Below are positions 9,561-18,370 of a DNA stretch of 64,000 bases, in pieces. The stretch is from an uncultured Spartobacteria bacterium. Lineage in GTDB: Bacteria > Verrucomicrobiota > Verrucomicrobiia > Chthoniobacterales > Chthoniobacteraceae. Position 1 is the first letter of the stretch; every line of letters starts with the position of its first letter. The notes beneath the pieces were generated by a model that was given only the letters and a program-made list of their open reading frames with translations, did no database searches and was not told the origin of the DNA. Where the stretch lies: contig CAIXGS010000052.1 of NCBI GenBank assembly GCA_903919125.1, forward strand, positions 1 to 64,000. Direction: 5' to 3'. A program made the translations under genes and the position numbers.

Positions 9561-10115
9561 ATGAAACGTCGCCACTTCCTTCTCGCCCTTCCCTTGCTGA
9601 TGACCACCCTCAATGCCGCCCCTTCGCCAGATCTTTTGAACATTCCCGTCAAAGACATTGCAGGCAAGGACACCACTCTCGCCGCACTCTCGGGCAAGGC
9701 CGTCCTTGTGGTGAATGTGGCTAGCAAATGCGGTTACACCCGCCAGTACGCTGGGCTGGAATCCCTCTATAAGTCCTATAAAGACAAGGGCCTGATCGTC
9801 GTCGGCTTTCCCTCAAACGATTTCGGTGGTCAAGAACCTGGCACCGAGGAGGAAATCCTCCAGTTCTGCACCTCTAAATATGCAGTGACCTTCCCGCTTT
9901 TCAGCAAGGTGACAGTCAAAGGTGACGCAGCACACCCTCTTTTTGCTGCCCTCACGGGCACGGCCGCAGGCGCGCCGGGCCCTGTGAAATGGAACTTCAA
10001 CAAGTTTCTTTTGGGCAAAGATGGGACTTTAGTGCAGCGCTTTGACTCCAAAGTGGAGCCGGAATCAGACGAGCTCAAAGCCGCCATCGACAAGGCGCTA
10101 GCCGCCGCGAAGTAG
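9561..10115 (+). CDS. Exported glutathione peroxidase (thioredoxin fold)
   Basis: This 184-residue protein reduces peroxides using a catalytic cysteine. An N-terminal signal peptide (basic MKRRH, hydrophobic LLALPLLM, then NAAP) places it in the periplasm or a membrane. The family motifs are present: NVASKCGYT with peroxidatic Cys57, FPSNDFGGQEPGT with Gln91, and KWNFNKFL with Trp144 and Asn145, which complete the catalytic tetrad. The active residue is Cys, not selenocysteine. Enzymes of this Cys type generally use thioredoxin rather than glutathione. No clear Shine-Dalgarno precedes the ATG. The next genes (ResB/CcsA) lie in the same direction but 388 bases away, so it is probably transcribed alone. 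Confidence 0.93.
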   Translation: MKRRHFLLALPLLMTTLNAAPSPDLLNIPVKDIAGKDTTLAALSGKAVLVVNVASKCGYTRQYAGLESLYKSYKDKGLIVVGFPSNDFGGQEPGTEEEILQFCTSKYAVTFPLFSKVTVKGDAAHPLFAALTGTAAGAPGPVKWNFNKFLLGKDGTLVQRFDSKVEPESDELKAAIDKALAAAK

Positions 10116-10503
10116 CCGCGCGGACGACCGAACGGATCGTTTTAAGCAGGGAGCGTTGGCATTGCCGTTTGGCAAAACGCGGGCGCTCCTGCGAAAAGCT
10201 GCTGCGCAGTTCCAGCAGCACTCAACAGGCAAACGGGCAAAACTTGCCGTGCACAGACAGCAAAGGCGCGCCCAATGCAGGTGCCATTTAGCGCCAGCGC
10301 ATGAAAAACCAATCAAGGCCTGTCGAAATGCTATCGCTTGATTTGAGATCTCTGCCCGAGAACGCGGTCCAGAGGCACTTGGAGAGCCTCAACTGCAAAT
10401 CAATTAAAGCGTCCCTAAGTCTTAATTGATTTTGCGGGTAGTCTCCTAGCTGCCATTGTGAGCGACAACACACAGCTAGTTGTACCAAATTATCCACCCC
10501 ATC
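10116..10503. other. Structured intergenic region downstream of the peroxidase gene
   Basis: These 388 bases contain no convincing gene. The first 110 bases hold two adjacent stem-loops (10146-10219). The rest is featureless and AT-richer toward the ResB start, where a promoter is expected. Confidence 0.4.
10146..10219 (+). terminator. Two consecutive stem-loops, possible terminator or structured RNA
   Basis: The first structure has outer arms GCAGGGAGCG (10146-10155) and CGCTCCTGC (10184-10192, one bulge), enclosing TTGCC-GTTT-GGCAA (10162-10175). The second pairs GCTGCTG (10198-10204) with CAGCAGC (10213-10219). Neither is followed by a clear T-tract, so intrinsic termination is uncertain. 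Confidence 0.35.
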
Positions 10504-12048
10504 ATGAGTCAACGTCTCTGGAAGTTTCTGACCTCGCTGAAAGTCACAGTCGTATTACTGCTACTGGCAACGCTCCTCGTCTTTCTTGGAACGCTGGCAC
10601 AAGTGCACGAGGGCCTTTGGGAGGCGCAAGAGCGGTGGTTTAAGAGCTACCTAGTCTTCCGCAGGGAAGGCGATGTGTGGTGGGTGCCTCCCATTTTTCC
10701 CGGCGGTTACACCATCGGCTTTTCAATGCTGATTAGCTTAGTGGCGGCGCACATCCACCGGTTTCAGATTGGTTGGAAAAAGGTCGGGATTCATCTCACT
10801 CACGCAGGAGTCGCGCTCCTATTGGTCGGACAATTGGTGACAGACATGCTTTCCCGCGAAAGCTTCATGCGGTTTGTGGAGGGAGAGACCCGCGCTTACT
10901 CCGAAGCCCATCGCGATGTGGAGCTGGTCGCAATCGGTGAGCCAGACAAGGACGGCCGTGAGCGGGTGATCTCTTTCACTGGCAAGGCCGTCAGTCGCCG
11001 TTTGCCCCTTCAGAACGCCGAACTTCCTTTCGAGATCAAGGTACTCGAATACGCCGAAAACTCCCAAGTGCTCTCCCTCGCTTCCGTGCGCGAGGTGGCG
11101 GCACAACTCACCACGGCGCTCGCAACTTTAGAAGCAAAATACGCTACGCCGGAGGGCCTTGCACCAGAGGCAGAACGGGCCGTTGAAAATGAAGGCCGCG
11201 CAGCCGTGTGGCAGGAAGCACTCAAAACGGTCGGCGAATCGGGCAAGGACATTGTTGCTGCCGCCCGCCGAATCGCCGCCGATCCCGCCCGCGAAGGCAA
11301 ACTCCGCGCCGAGTTAAAAGCGCGTTTCCGCGAACAGATGCTCGGTGCCTTCCAGCGCGTTCCTCCCATGCAGATGGCCAACGAACGCATGCGCTCTATG
11401 AAGTACGTCGGCGGCGAAATAGCGGCCGGACGCACGATAAATCCCGACGCGCTTCAACCCGCCTCCACTCAAGGCGCAGGCCAGCGCGTGCTGCTCCTTC
11501 CCCTCGCCCCAGTGCGCGGGATGGACGAACAAAACGTGCCGTCTGCGAAAGTCGAATTGTTCGCGAAGGGCGCGAGCCTCGGAGTGTGGGCGGTCTCACC
11601 GGAATTAACGCTGCAAGAAGTGCAGGTGGACGGGAGCACGTTTAAGATAGGCTTCCGCAACGAGCGCTATTACCAACCGTTCTCATTGACCTTGGTAAAG
11701 ACCACTCACGAGGTGTACCCTGGCACTGAGATTCCGAAGAACTTCCAGAGTCGCGTCCTATTGGAAAACAAGGAGAAAGGGGAAAAGCGCGAGATCGACA
11801 TTTCTATGAACAACCCCCTGCGATACGGCGGATTAACGTTCTACCAGCATCAGATGGGGCGTACCGAGGCCACCGGCGGCAAGGGAACCAGCGCGCTTCA
11901 GGTGGTGCGCAATCCGGGTTGGATCACGCCGTACTTGGGGTGCGCAATTGTGAGTCTGGGAATGGCGTGGCAATTTCTTTACCACCTCGTCGGCTTCCTC
12001 TCCAAGCCACGAACCCCGAAAGCCAACTCAATTCCCGCAAAGGCTTAA
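10504..12048 (+). CDS. resB: ResB-like system II cytochrome c biogenesis protein
   Basis: This protein of about 514 residues is the ResB/Ccs1 half of the system II haem export and ligation complex, which attaches haem to exported apocytochromes c. The N-terminus carries transmembrane segments (KVTVVLLLLATLLVFLGTLA; TIGFSMLISLVAAHIH; GVALLLVGQL), followed by a large periplasmic region. The family's C-terminal signature (NPLRYGGLTFYQHQMG) precedes a last membrane span. I chose the ATG at 10504 (MSQRLWKFLTSLK) over an upstream TTG at 10480, since it begins at the usual ResB start. The central periplasmic segment, about residues 190-320, is rich in Ala/Arg/Glu and longer than in compact ResB proteins. 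The ccsA gene follows 3 bases later. The pentahaem cytochrome at 29662 is a likely client. Confidence 0.88.
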   Translation: MSQRLWKFLTSLKVTVVLLLLATLLVFLGTLAQVHEGLWEAQERWFKSYLVFRREGDVWWVPPIFPGGYTIGFSMLISLVAAHIHRFQIGWKKVGIHLTHAGVALLLVGQLVTDMLSRESFMRFVEGETRAYSEAHRDVELVAIGEPDKDGRERVISFTGKAVSRRLPLQNAELPFEIKVLEYAENSQVLSLASVREVAAQLTTALATLEAKYATPEGLAPEAERAVENEGRAAVWQEALKTVGESGKDIVAAARRIAADPAREGKLRAELKARFREQMLGAFQRVPPMQMANERMRSMKYVGGEIAAGRTINPDALQPASTQGAGQRVLLLPLAPVRGMDEQNVPSAKVELFAKGASLGVWAVSPELTLQEVQVDGSTFKIGFRNERYYQPFSLTLVKTTHEVYPGTEIPKNFQSRVLLENKEKGEKREIDISMNNPLRYGGLTFYQHQMGRTEATGGKGTSALQVVRNPGWITPYLGCAIVSLGMAWQFLYHLVGFLSKPRTPKANSIPAKA

Positions 12049-12051
12049 GCG

Positions 12052-13929
12052 ATGAAAAAATACATTCCTCATCTGGTCACCGCGGTATTCGCACTTTGGG
12101 TGGCAGCCGACTGGCGCACACCAAGCGACCGCCCACAGGCCATTCCAGCCAATGCGTTTGCGCGTCTGCCCGTCCTTTCTAACGGCCGCGTTCAACCGCT
12201 GGACTCGCTTGCGCGCAATACGTTGCTTCAAATCCGTGAAAAGCAAAGCGTGCGCACCGGCCCCGGAGAGCAGCCCGCAAAATCGTTATCAGCCGCAGAG
12301 TGGCTCTTGGAAATGTTTTTCCAACAGGAACTTGCCGATACACGGCCAGTTTTCCGTATCCTTCACACCGAAATCAAAGGCCTCCTTGGTCTTGCGCTGG
12401 AAGCAGACCCGGCAAAAAATTCCGATGGCAAACATTTCTCTTGGAATCAGATTCGCGACAAGCTTGGCGAACTCCGGGACGAAGCACGCAGAGCGAGTGC
12501 CGTGGCGGAATCAGCGCGCACTCCTTTTGACAGAGCGGTTTTGCAGCTTTGGAACGCGGTCGGTCTTTACATGCGCACGCAGAACACCGTGCAACCGCAG
12601 GACTCCAAGAACTGGGAGCGCGAGTTGCAGTCTTTCGTGGATGCAGTTCCCGCCGGACGAGAGGCGGCCAAGGCGCAACAAGCTGGGCAGCCGTTTGAGT
12701 CGGGGCCACTCGAGCAGTTGATCCGCCAGTTGCAGCGGGCCTCGGTGATGAAGGAACTTGCCCCAGCCATGATCATCCCGCCGCCGGAGTCTAGCGAAAA
12801 CAAGGAGGGTTGGCTGCGCGTGGACGAGGTGCTGTTTAATCTGGCGCGCGGCGACACGATGCCTCTGGCGCTAAGAGCTTATGCGGCGATGGGGACGGCG
12901 TATCGCGGAAACGATCCCGTGGCCTTCAAGGCGGCGGTGGAACGCTACCGAGGTGAGTTGGGACAAAGCGCGCCAGCCGTTCTTGCGAAGTGCGGACGGG
13001 AGCAATTGTTCAATCACTTGGAACCGTTTTACAAGTGCATCATCCTTTATGTCACTGCGGGGCTATGCGTTATGATTTTCACACTTGCCCCTGAAAAGCT
13101 CGGCTGGCTACGAGACACAGCACGCCTGCTTCTTTTCATGACGCTTGCGGTGCATTCAGCCGGACTGATTTACCGAATGGTTTTGGAAGGACGCCCGCCG
13201 GTGACGAACTTGTATTCCTCGGCGATATTTATTGGTTGGGGAGCGTGCGTACTGGGGTTGGTCTTGGAACGAGTTTGGAAAAATGGGATTGGGGTTCTGG
13301 TGTCTTCCTCGGCTGGCTTTTTGACTTTGATCATCGCACACAACTTGGCGTTGGGCGGCGACACCATGGAGATGATGCGCGCGGTACTGGACACCAACTT
13401 CTGGTTGGCCACGCATGTCGTGGTGGTGACCTTGGGCTACTCCGCGACGTTTGTGGCAGGGTTGCTCGCCGTGTTGTACGTGGTGCTGGGAGTGTTCACC
13501 AAGTCGCTCACGCAGGACATGGCAAAGTCGCTCTCCAAAATGGTTTACGGAATCGTCTGTTTCGCGGCGCTGTTCAGCTTCATCGGCACCGTCCTCGGCG
13601 GGATTTGGGCCGACCAAAGCTGGGGCCGCTTCTGGGGTTGGGACGCAAAGGAAAACGGGGCCCTGATGATCGTGCTATGGAACGCGCTATTTCTTCATGC
13701 GCGCTGGGGCGGGATCGCGAGGGAGCGGGGGTTGATCAGTCTGGCAATTTTCGGAAACGTGGTCACGGCGTGGTCGTGGTTCGGAGTGAACATGCTGGGC
13801 ATCGGCTTGCATTCGTACGGCTTCATGTCGGCGGCGTTCACCTGGCTTATGCTATTTGTCACCACGCAATTAGCTTTGATGGGATTCGCCTCGCTGCCCA
13901 TTCGTTTTTGGAGAAGCGATCTACGCTGA
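12052..13929 (+). CDS. ccsA: CcsA/CcmF-like haem-handling cytochrome c synthase subunit
   Basis: This 625-residue protein is the haem-binding partner of ResB. The conserved tryptophan-rich haem motif WGRFWGWDAKE sits at residues 524-534. It is flanked by multiple membrane spans and by histidine-bearing loops (DTNFWLATHVVVV; GIGLHSYGF) expected to ligate haem. Unlike short CcsA proteins (about 300 residues), it has an N-terminal extension of about 320 residues after one signal-anchor. That extension is a soluble, Glu/Arg-rich, probably helical periplasmic domain starting near 'LPVLSNGRVQPLDSLAR', a feature I associate with long CcsA variants. The ATG lies 3 bases after the resB stop, so the two are translationally coupled. 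Confidence 0.88.
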   Translation: MKKYIPHLVTAVFALWVAADWRTPSDRPQAIPANAFARLPVLSNGRVQPLDSLARNTLLQIREKQSVRTGPGEQPAKSLSAAEWLLEMFFQQELADTRPVFRILHTEIKGLLGLALEADPAKNSDGKHFSWNQIRDKLGELRDEARRASAVAESARTPFDRAVLQLWNAVGLYMRTQNTVQPQDSKNWERELQSFVDAVPAGREAAKAQQAGQPFESGPLEQLIRQLQRASVMKELAPAMIIPPPESSENKEGWLRVDEVLFNLARGDTMPLALRAYAAMGTAYRGNDPVAFKAAVERYRGELGQSAPAVLAKCGREQLFNHLEPFYKCIILYVTAGLCVMIFTLAPEKLGWLRDTARLLLFMTLAVHSAGLIYRMVLEGRPPVTNLYSSAIFIGWGACVLGLVLERVWKNGIGVLVSSSAGFLTLIIAHNLALGGDTMEMMRAVLDTNFWLATHVVVVTLGYSATFVAGLLAVLYVVLGVFTKSLTQDMAKSLSKMVYGIVCFAALFSFIGTVLGGIWADQSWGRFWGWDAKENGALMIVLWNALFLHARWGGIARERGLISLAIFGNVVTAWSWFGVNMLGIGLHSYGFMSAAFTWLMLFVTTQLALMGFASLPIRFWRSDLR

Positions 13930-13969
13930 TGACTAAAAGCACAGCACGCATTTCAATCCTAAGCCCGCG

Positions 13970-14797
13970 ATGAAAGCCAACTTCCCCTTCAAGCTCCTGC
14001 TTGCGGCTGCAGTTCTGAATACTCCACTTCTGCGAGCGGAGACTCCGAAAGTCGAACCCACCAATGCCGCCGAAGCCGCTGCCAAAAAGGCGGCCGCCGA
14101 CGCACTGATCGAGGAGAAATACGCAGCGTTAGTCGCCACACTGTCCCCGGAACAACAGGCCTGGGAAACTCTTCTTCAGCAAAACCTCGGGAACTTTTAC
14201 CTACCCATCCACAAGCGCGACAAAGTGGCTGGACGCTCCACCGCCTGGGATTTCGTTCAAGATGCGGCGGGACTCCCCAAGGTTCTACTCATCGGCGACT
14301 CCGTCTCGCGAGGATACACGCAGGCCGTACGCAAGGCTTTAGCAGGTAAGGCAAACGTGCATCGTGCTCCTGAGAACTGTGGCCCGACGGCGAATGGGTT
14401 AAAGAAAATCGACGTCTGGTTGGGAGAGGAGAAATGGGATGTCATTCATTTCAACTTCGGCATTCACGATCGGAACACCCCGTTGGCCGAGTACGGAGCG
14501 CGGCTCGAACAACTCGTGCAGCGCATGGCCAAAACGGGGGCGAAGCTCGTCTGGGCGAGCACTACGCCGATTCCCGACGATGCACCGAAGCAGCAGACGG
14601 CGGCTTCAGTCGTGGAGCGCAACCAACTCGCCTCCAAATTAATGGAAAAGTATGGCGTGAAGATCGACGATCTTTTCGAGGCGATTACTCCACAACTTGC
14701 CGCATTACAAAACCCTAATGACGTTCACTTTAACGCAGCAGGGTACGACTTCCTCGGCCAGACCGTGGCCGCCGCCTTGGAGGCTGCGCTTAAGTAA
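13970..14797 (+). CDS. Exported SGNH/GDSL-family hydrolase
   Basis: This 275-residue secreted protein has a signal peptide (KLLLAAAVLNTPLLRA) and an SGNH-fold esterase domain. Block I is LLIGDSVSRGY with nucleophile Ser111. The oxyanion region includes Asn162 (HFNFGIHD). Block V is NDVHFNAAGYDF with Asp251 and His253 completing the triad. A helical Ala/Glu/Lys-rich linker (residues 30-70) precedes the domain. Family members remove acyl or acetyl groups from carbohydrates or lipids. The substrate cannot be read from sequence. It starts 40 bases after ccsA and may be co-transcribed with it, without an obvious functional link. Confidence 0.85.
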   Translation: MKANFPFKLLLAAAVLNTPLLRAETPKVEPTNAAEAAAKKAAADALIEEKYAALVATLSPEQQAWETLLQQNLGNFYLPIHKRDKVAGRSTAWDFVQDAAGLPKVLLIGDSVSRGYTQAVRKALAGKANVHRAPENCGPTANGLKKIDVWLGEEKWDVIHFNFGIHDRNTPLAEYGARLEQLVQRMAKTGAKLVWASTTPIPDDAPKQQTAASVVERNQLASKLMEKYGVKIDDLFEAITPQLAALQNPNDVHFNAAGYDFLGQTVAAALEAALK

Positions 14798-14843
14798 AAC
14801 GACCAGCCTTCGCAGCGGAGCTTGGACGACAACGATTCGACTG

Positions 14844-15167
14844 ATGAATATCGACGAGCTTCAAGCCCAAGCGCAGCAGGATCTCCAAGAAATCGGCGAC
14901 ACCTTCATGCCTTTCGGCAAATACGGTCCGCAACATTACCCTCCAAACGGCCTGCCGTTGTATGAGTTGCCCGTGGAGTATCTAGGCTGGTTTGCCGGCA
15001 AGGGTGGATTTCCAAAGGGACGCCTCGGCCAGCTTTTGCAAATGGTCTATCAGATGAAAGTCGATGGTTCCGATCTGATCTTCGACCGTTTTCGAAACGC
15101 GCGCGGAGGCCGGATACCGCTCCGCAAAAGTGCCCCGCGCAACTACCAGTTCGACCGTGGGGGCTGA
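14844..15167 (+). CDS. DUF3820 family protein
   Basis: This 107-residue protein matches DUF3820 (putative quorum-sensing-regulated virulence factor family) through the core MPFGKYG...LPLYELPVEYLGWFAGKGGFPKGRLG at residues 22-62, then a helix 'QLLQMVYQMKVDG'. The biochemical role of the family is not established. The basic C-terminal tail (residues 83-107) suggests nucleic-acid contact, which is inference. I use the ATG at 14844, since upstream in-frame codons overlap the SGNH gene. Confidence 0.8.
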   Translation: MNIDELQAQAQQDLQEIGDTFMPFGKYGPQHYPPNGLPLYELPVEYLGWFAGKGGFPKGRLGQLLQMVYQMKVDGSDLIFDRFRNARGGRIPLRKSAPRNYQFDRGG

Positions 15168-15191
15168 GCTTGAGGCGTTGCGGTTACGCGA

Positions 15192-16661
15192 TTACATTTC
15201 CGAACGCAAAGCAACGAGTGCAACGCGCTTGCCCTTGGCAAAGTTCCAGCCCGAAGCTTGGATTTGGGACCACGTGCCCGGTATTTTCTGAGACGACTCC
15301 TCGGTGAGAATACACACTCGGAGACCGGGCCGCGCAAGCCACTCAGAAACTTGATCGGCGCTGATGACTTCAATATAGCCATTCACGAATCCCCGCACGC
15401 CCCACACAAGGCTGGGCTCTTGAAAGTCCACGAGCGCAACGGCGGTCTCCGCTTTAAGGAAAGGCGAGAGTGAGCGGACCATGTTTTCTGTTACCGAAAG
15501 AGCACGCACCGTTCCAAACAAGGCCAACGGCGCGAGGGCAAAGACTGCGACGGTGGCGAGTGCCACATTGCGCCAGAGTTTCACGCCTCTATTTTCCTCC
15601 CACCAACAGGCCACCAGAATTGCGAGAAAAGGAAAACATGGCAAAGTGTAGTGCGGTAATTTGGTCCGGCTTAAAGTGAAAATGACGAAGGTGATAACCA
15701 CTCCGGACCCCAAGTAAAAATTGCCGGGGCTTGGATTGCGCCAATGAAAGCGCAGCGCCGCAGGGAGCCAGAAAGACCAAGGAGCAAAGCTGGGAAAGAT
15801 GGTGATCAAATACAACGGTAGGGTGAGAATATATCCCATTAAATTCTGCGCTCCATGACCTTCCATAGAGACGAGGGATCGTCCTACGACGTGCTCGCCC
15901 AACCCCACCGCGGCAAATTCTCCACCGGTACGCAACAGTGCAGGGATGCCCCACACGGCGACGATTCCGAGCATGAACACGAAGCCGAGAAGCATGGTCA
16001 ACCAGTGAGGAGGACGGCCTTCTTCCGTATTCCTCGCTATCGGACAAATGCGCCAAAAGGCCCAAGCCACCATTCCCAGCGGCACCCACGCGATAGGGCC
16101 CTTCGCTAGAAATCCCAAAGCCAGCGAGATCCAAAAGAAAAGCGCGGGAACGAATCGACGAGGGTGCTGCAACCATTCCCAACCTGCCCATGCCGCTGCA
16201 ATGGTAAAGAGCACCATCGGCGGATCAGCAACGGCGGCGCGCCCATGGACAAACACCTGCACGCAAAGCCCGTAAATAATTGCCGCCCGCATTCCAACCC
16301 TTACCCCGCCCAAACGCGCCCCCCACCATGCGAGCATCACGCAGCTTAGAGCCGTGCAAAGTACGGCTGGGAGGCGTGCGGCGAAGGCCCCTGCTCCGCC
16401 CGTGCTGCCAAGGGCGCGATAACACCCCAACTGCAACCAGTAGACTAGCGGAGGTTTGTCATAACGGACCGCGGCGTTGAAATGAGGTACGATCCAGTCG
16501 CCCGTTTGAAGCATTTCGCGAGAGGCTTCGGCGAAACGGGGTTCATCACGATCGATGAGAGGGAGAGTTTGATTGCCAAGACTAAACAGCAGAGTGAAGC
16601 CAATAAAGAGCAGCAGCAAGTGAGCGAGCTTGGGCCTTTCGTTGACGGGGGTGATGTGCAT
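15192..16661 (-). CDS. GT39/ArnT-like integral membrane glycosyltransferase
   Basis: This 489-residue polytopic membrane protein resembles dolichyl/undecaprenyl-phosphate-sugar transferases of the PMT/ArnT (GT39/GT83) type. The first periplasmic loop has the signature LIDRDEPRFAEASREMLQTG (Asp39-Glu40), followed by YDKPPLVYWL (67-76), which are hallmarks of ArnT. About ten hydrophobic segments follow. ArnT adds aminoarabinose to lipid A, but related enzymes move other sugars, so the substrate is open. It is divergently arranged with a PAP2-family phosphatase, which would fit an envelope-lipid modification pair. Confidence 0.85.
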   Translation of the reverse strand: MHITPVNERPKLAHLLLLFIGFTLLFSLGNQTLPLIDRDEPRFAEASREMLQTGDWIVPHFNAAVRYDKPPLVYWLQLGCYRALGSTGGAGAFAARLPAVLCTALSCVMLAWWGARLGGVRVGMRAAIIYGLCVQVFVHGRAAVADPPMVLFTIAAAWAGWEWLQHPRRFVPALFFWISLALGFLAKGPIAWVPLGMVAWAFWRICPIARNTEEGRPPHWLTMLLGFVFMLGIVAVWGIPALLRTGGEFAAVGLGEHVVGRSLVSMEGHGAQNLMGYILTLPLYLITIFPSFAPWSFWLPAALRFHWRNPSPGNFYLGSGVVITFVIFTLSRTKLPHYTLPCFPFLAILVACWWEENRGVKLWRNVALATVAVFALAPLALFGTVRALSVTENMVRSLSPFLKAETAVALVDFQEPSLVWGVRGFVNGYIEVISADQVSEWLARPGLRVCILTEESSQKIPGTWSQIQASGWNFAKGKRVALVALRSEM

Positions 16662-16735
16662 AGAACTAAAAAATGAGGGACGACAAACGGTTTGGCTTGG
16701 TCGATGGCTCAGTTAGTGAACTGTATCTACTTGTG

Positions 16736-17398
16736 ATGTCCACCCTCCGTCGAAGCTTATTTCTGCAGAAATTACTGTCCCTTCTGCCATTATGGAGCTG
16801 CGCTGCGCTTTTCAGCGGATTAATTCTGGCTCTCATTTTTTGGGTAGACGCGGCTGTCGTGGCGTTCGTGCGAGCTGAATCCACGGGCTGGAGCCGCTGG
16901 CTGGCTGGACGCATCAGCTATTGGGGAGACTGGTACGGTATACTCGCCGTGGGCCTGGCTGTATGGATTTGGGGGCGGCGCAGTGGGAGGGTTGGCGTCC
17001 AAAAACTTTTAGTTTTGATGGGATTGTGTGCGGCGATCAGTGGCCTGAGTGCCAATGTGATCCGCGCCAGCACAGGACGCGCCCGGCCCAATGCGCAGGC
17101 GGCTCCCGGATGGTACGGGCCTGCACAAGGAATGCGCATCGCAAAAAACGCGCGAGACTTTCAGTCGTTCCCCTCAGCGCACACTGCCGTCGTAGCGGGC
17201 TTTTTCGCGCCCCTTGGCCTTGTGGCGAGGCGCCGAAAACGCTACGCACTGCTTGGGCTGGCAGTCGCTGGGACCGCGTTCATGATGTGGGCGCGCGTTT
17301 GGATCGGAGCGCATCATTTGTCGGACGTGTGCGCAGCAGGAGCTTTGGGATGGGCGCTGGGCTGGGTCGTGTTGCGGCGCGGCGGCTGGAACACTTGA
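16736..17398 (+). CDS. PAP2 superfamily membrane phosphatase (lipid phosphatase)
   Basis: This 220-residue polytopic protein contains the three PAP2 motifs: R110-x6-R117-P118, SFPSAHT (His149) and RVWIGAHHLSD (Arg187, His193, Asp197). Such enzymes hydrolyse undecaprenyl pyrophosphate, phosphatidic acid or lipid A phosphates. The open frame extends to an ATG at 16673, only 11 bases from the divergent glycosyltransferase start. I prefer the ATG at 16736, which leaves room for promoters and puts a basic MSTLRRS leader before the first membrane span. With the ArnT-like neighbour, a lipid A or carrier-lipid role is plausible but inferred. Confidence 0.85.
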   Translation: MSTLRRSLFLQKLLSLLPLWSCAALFSGLILALIFWVDAAVVAFVRAESTGWSRWLAGRISYWGDWYGILAVGLAVWIWGRRSGRVGVQKLLVLMGLCAAISGLSANVIRASTGRARPNAQAAPGWYGPAQGMRIAKNARDFQSFPSAHTAVVAGFFAPLGLVARRRKRYALLGLAVAGTAFMMWARVWIGAHHLSDVCAAGALGWALGWVVLRRGGWNT

Positions 17399-17443
17399 GA
17401 CACGACACGACACGACAGGAAATGACATGACGCGCGCGGGCGC

Positions 17444-18292
17444 TTACATCATCTGTTCGACGAATTTACGTGCCTCAAAGAATTCGAAATCTTCCAACCG
17501 CTCTCCGGTCCCGCTGAAACGCGTGGGCAGGCCGAGTTCGTTCTGGATTGAGATAATGCAGCCGCCTTTACCTGAACCGTCCAACTTGGTGACGATCACA
17601 CCGGTGAGCCCAGTGGCCTCCTTAAATTCGCGAGCCTGAACCAAGGCGTTTCCGCCCGTGGTGGCGTCCACAACCAGCAGCGTTTCGTGTGGAGCTGTGG
17701 AATCACTTTTCCCAATCGCGCGACACACCTTGCTCAACTCCGACATCAGGTTGGCCTTGTTGTGCAGACGCCCCGCAGTGTCGCAGATGAGAAACTCGAT
17801 GTTGCGGGCGGCAGCAGCGCGATAAGCATCGTGGCAAACACCGGCGGGATCGGCGTTGTACTGGCCTTTGACGATGTCACAACCGATGCGCCCAGCCCAG
17901 ATTTCAAGCTGTTCGATGGCTGCTGCACGGAAAGTGTCTGCGGCGGCAAGCATCACGCTATGTCCTTTTCGCTTCAACAAATGAGCCAGCTTCGCCGTGG
18001 AAGTTGTCTTTCCTGTACCATTCACTCCTACGATCAAGATGACCTTCGGACGATCGGGAAGCGGGCGCAGCATATGGGTGTCGCGCGGTAAAATCTTGAC
18101 GATCTCCTCTCGCGCAACCGCGACTACTTTTTCCGCTGTGAGCTTATCGGGATTAGCCTGCAATTGGTCGAGAATGCGCGTCGTCATCGGCACCCCAAGA
18201 TCCGAGCGGATGAGTAACTCCTCCAATTCATCCCAATCCACAGGACGCCCTGCAAAACGTTGCACAAGGGATTTTAAAAATGTGAATGCCAT
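17444..18292 (-). CDS. ftsY: Signal recognition particle receptor FtsY
   Basis: This 282-residue SRP GTPase is the membrane receptor that docks SRP-ribosome complexes at the Sec translocon. It has a short N domain (residues 1-75) and a complete G domain: P-loop GVNGTGKTT (89-97), AADTFRAAA, DTAGR (171-175) and TKLDGSGKGG (from 235). The acidic A domain of enterobacterial FtsY is absent, as in many compact FtsY proteins. The adjacent ribH-nusB pair upstream has the same orientation. Confidence 0.95.
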   Translation of the reverse strand: MAFTFLKSLVQRFAGRPVDWDELEELLIRSDLGVPMTTRILDQLQANPDKLTAEKVVAVAREEIVKILPRDTHMLRPLPDRPKVILIVGVNGTGKTTSTAKLAHLLKRKGHSVMLAAADTFRAAAIEQLEIWAGRIGCDIVKGQYNADPAGVCHDAYRAAAARNIEFLICDTAGRLHNKANLMSELSKVCRAIGKSDSTAPHETLLVVDATTGGNALVQAREFKEATGLTGVIVTKLDGSGKGGCIISIQNELGLPTRFSGTGERLEDFEFFEARKFVEQMM

Positions 18293-18370
18293 GACAAAAA
18301 GTGAGGTGGAAAATCGACCCTACGCGCCCAGTTCAGGTGGAAGCGCAGAGGGGATTTAAGGCGCGGCTTT

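Noticed and set aside
17396-17420. Three tandem ACACG units after the PAP2 gene
   Set aside because: Too short to distinguish from chance; no structure.
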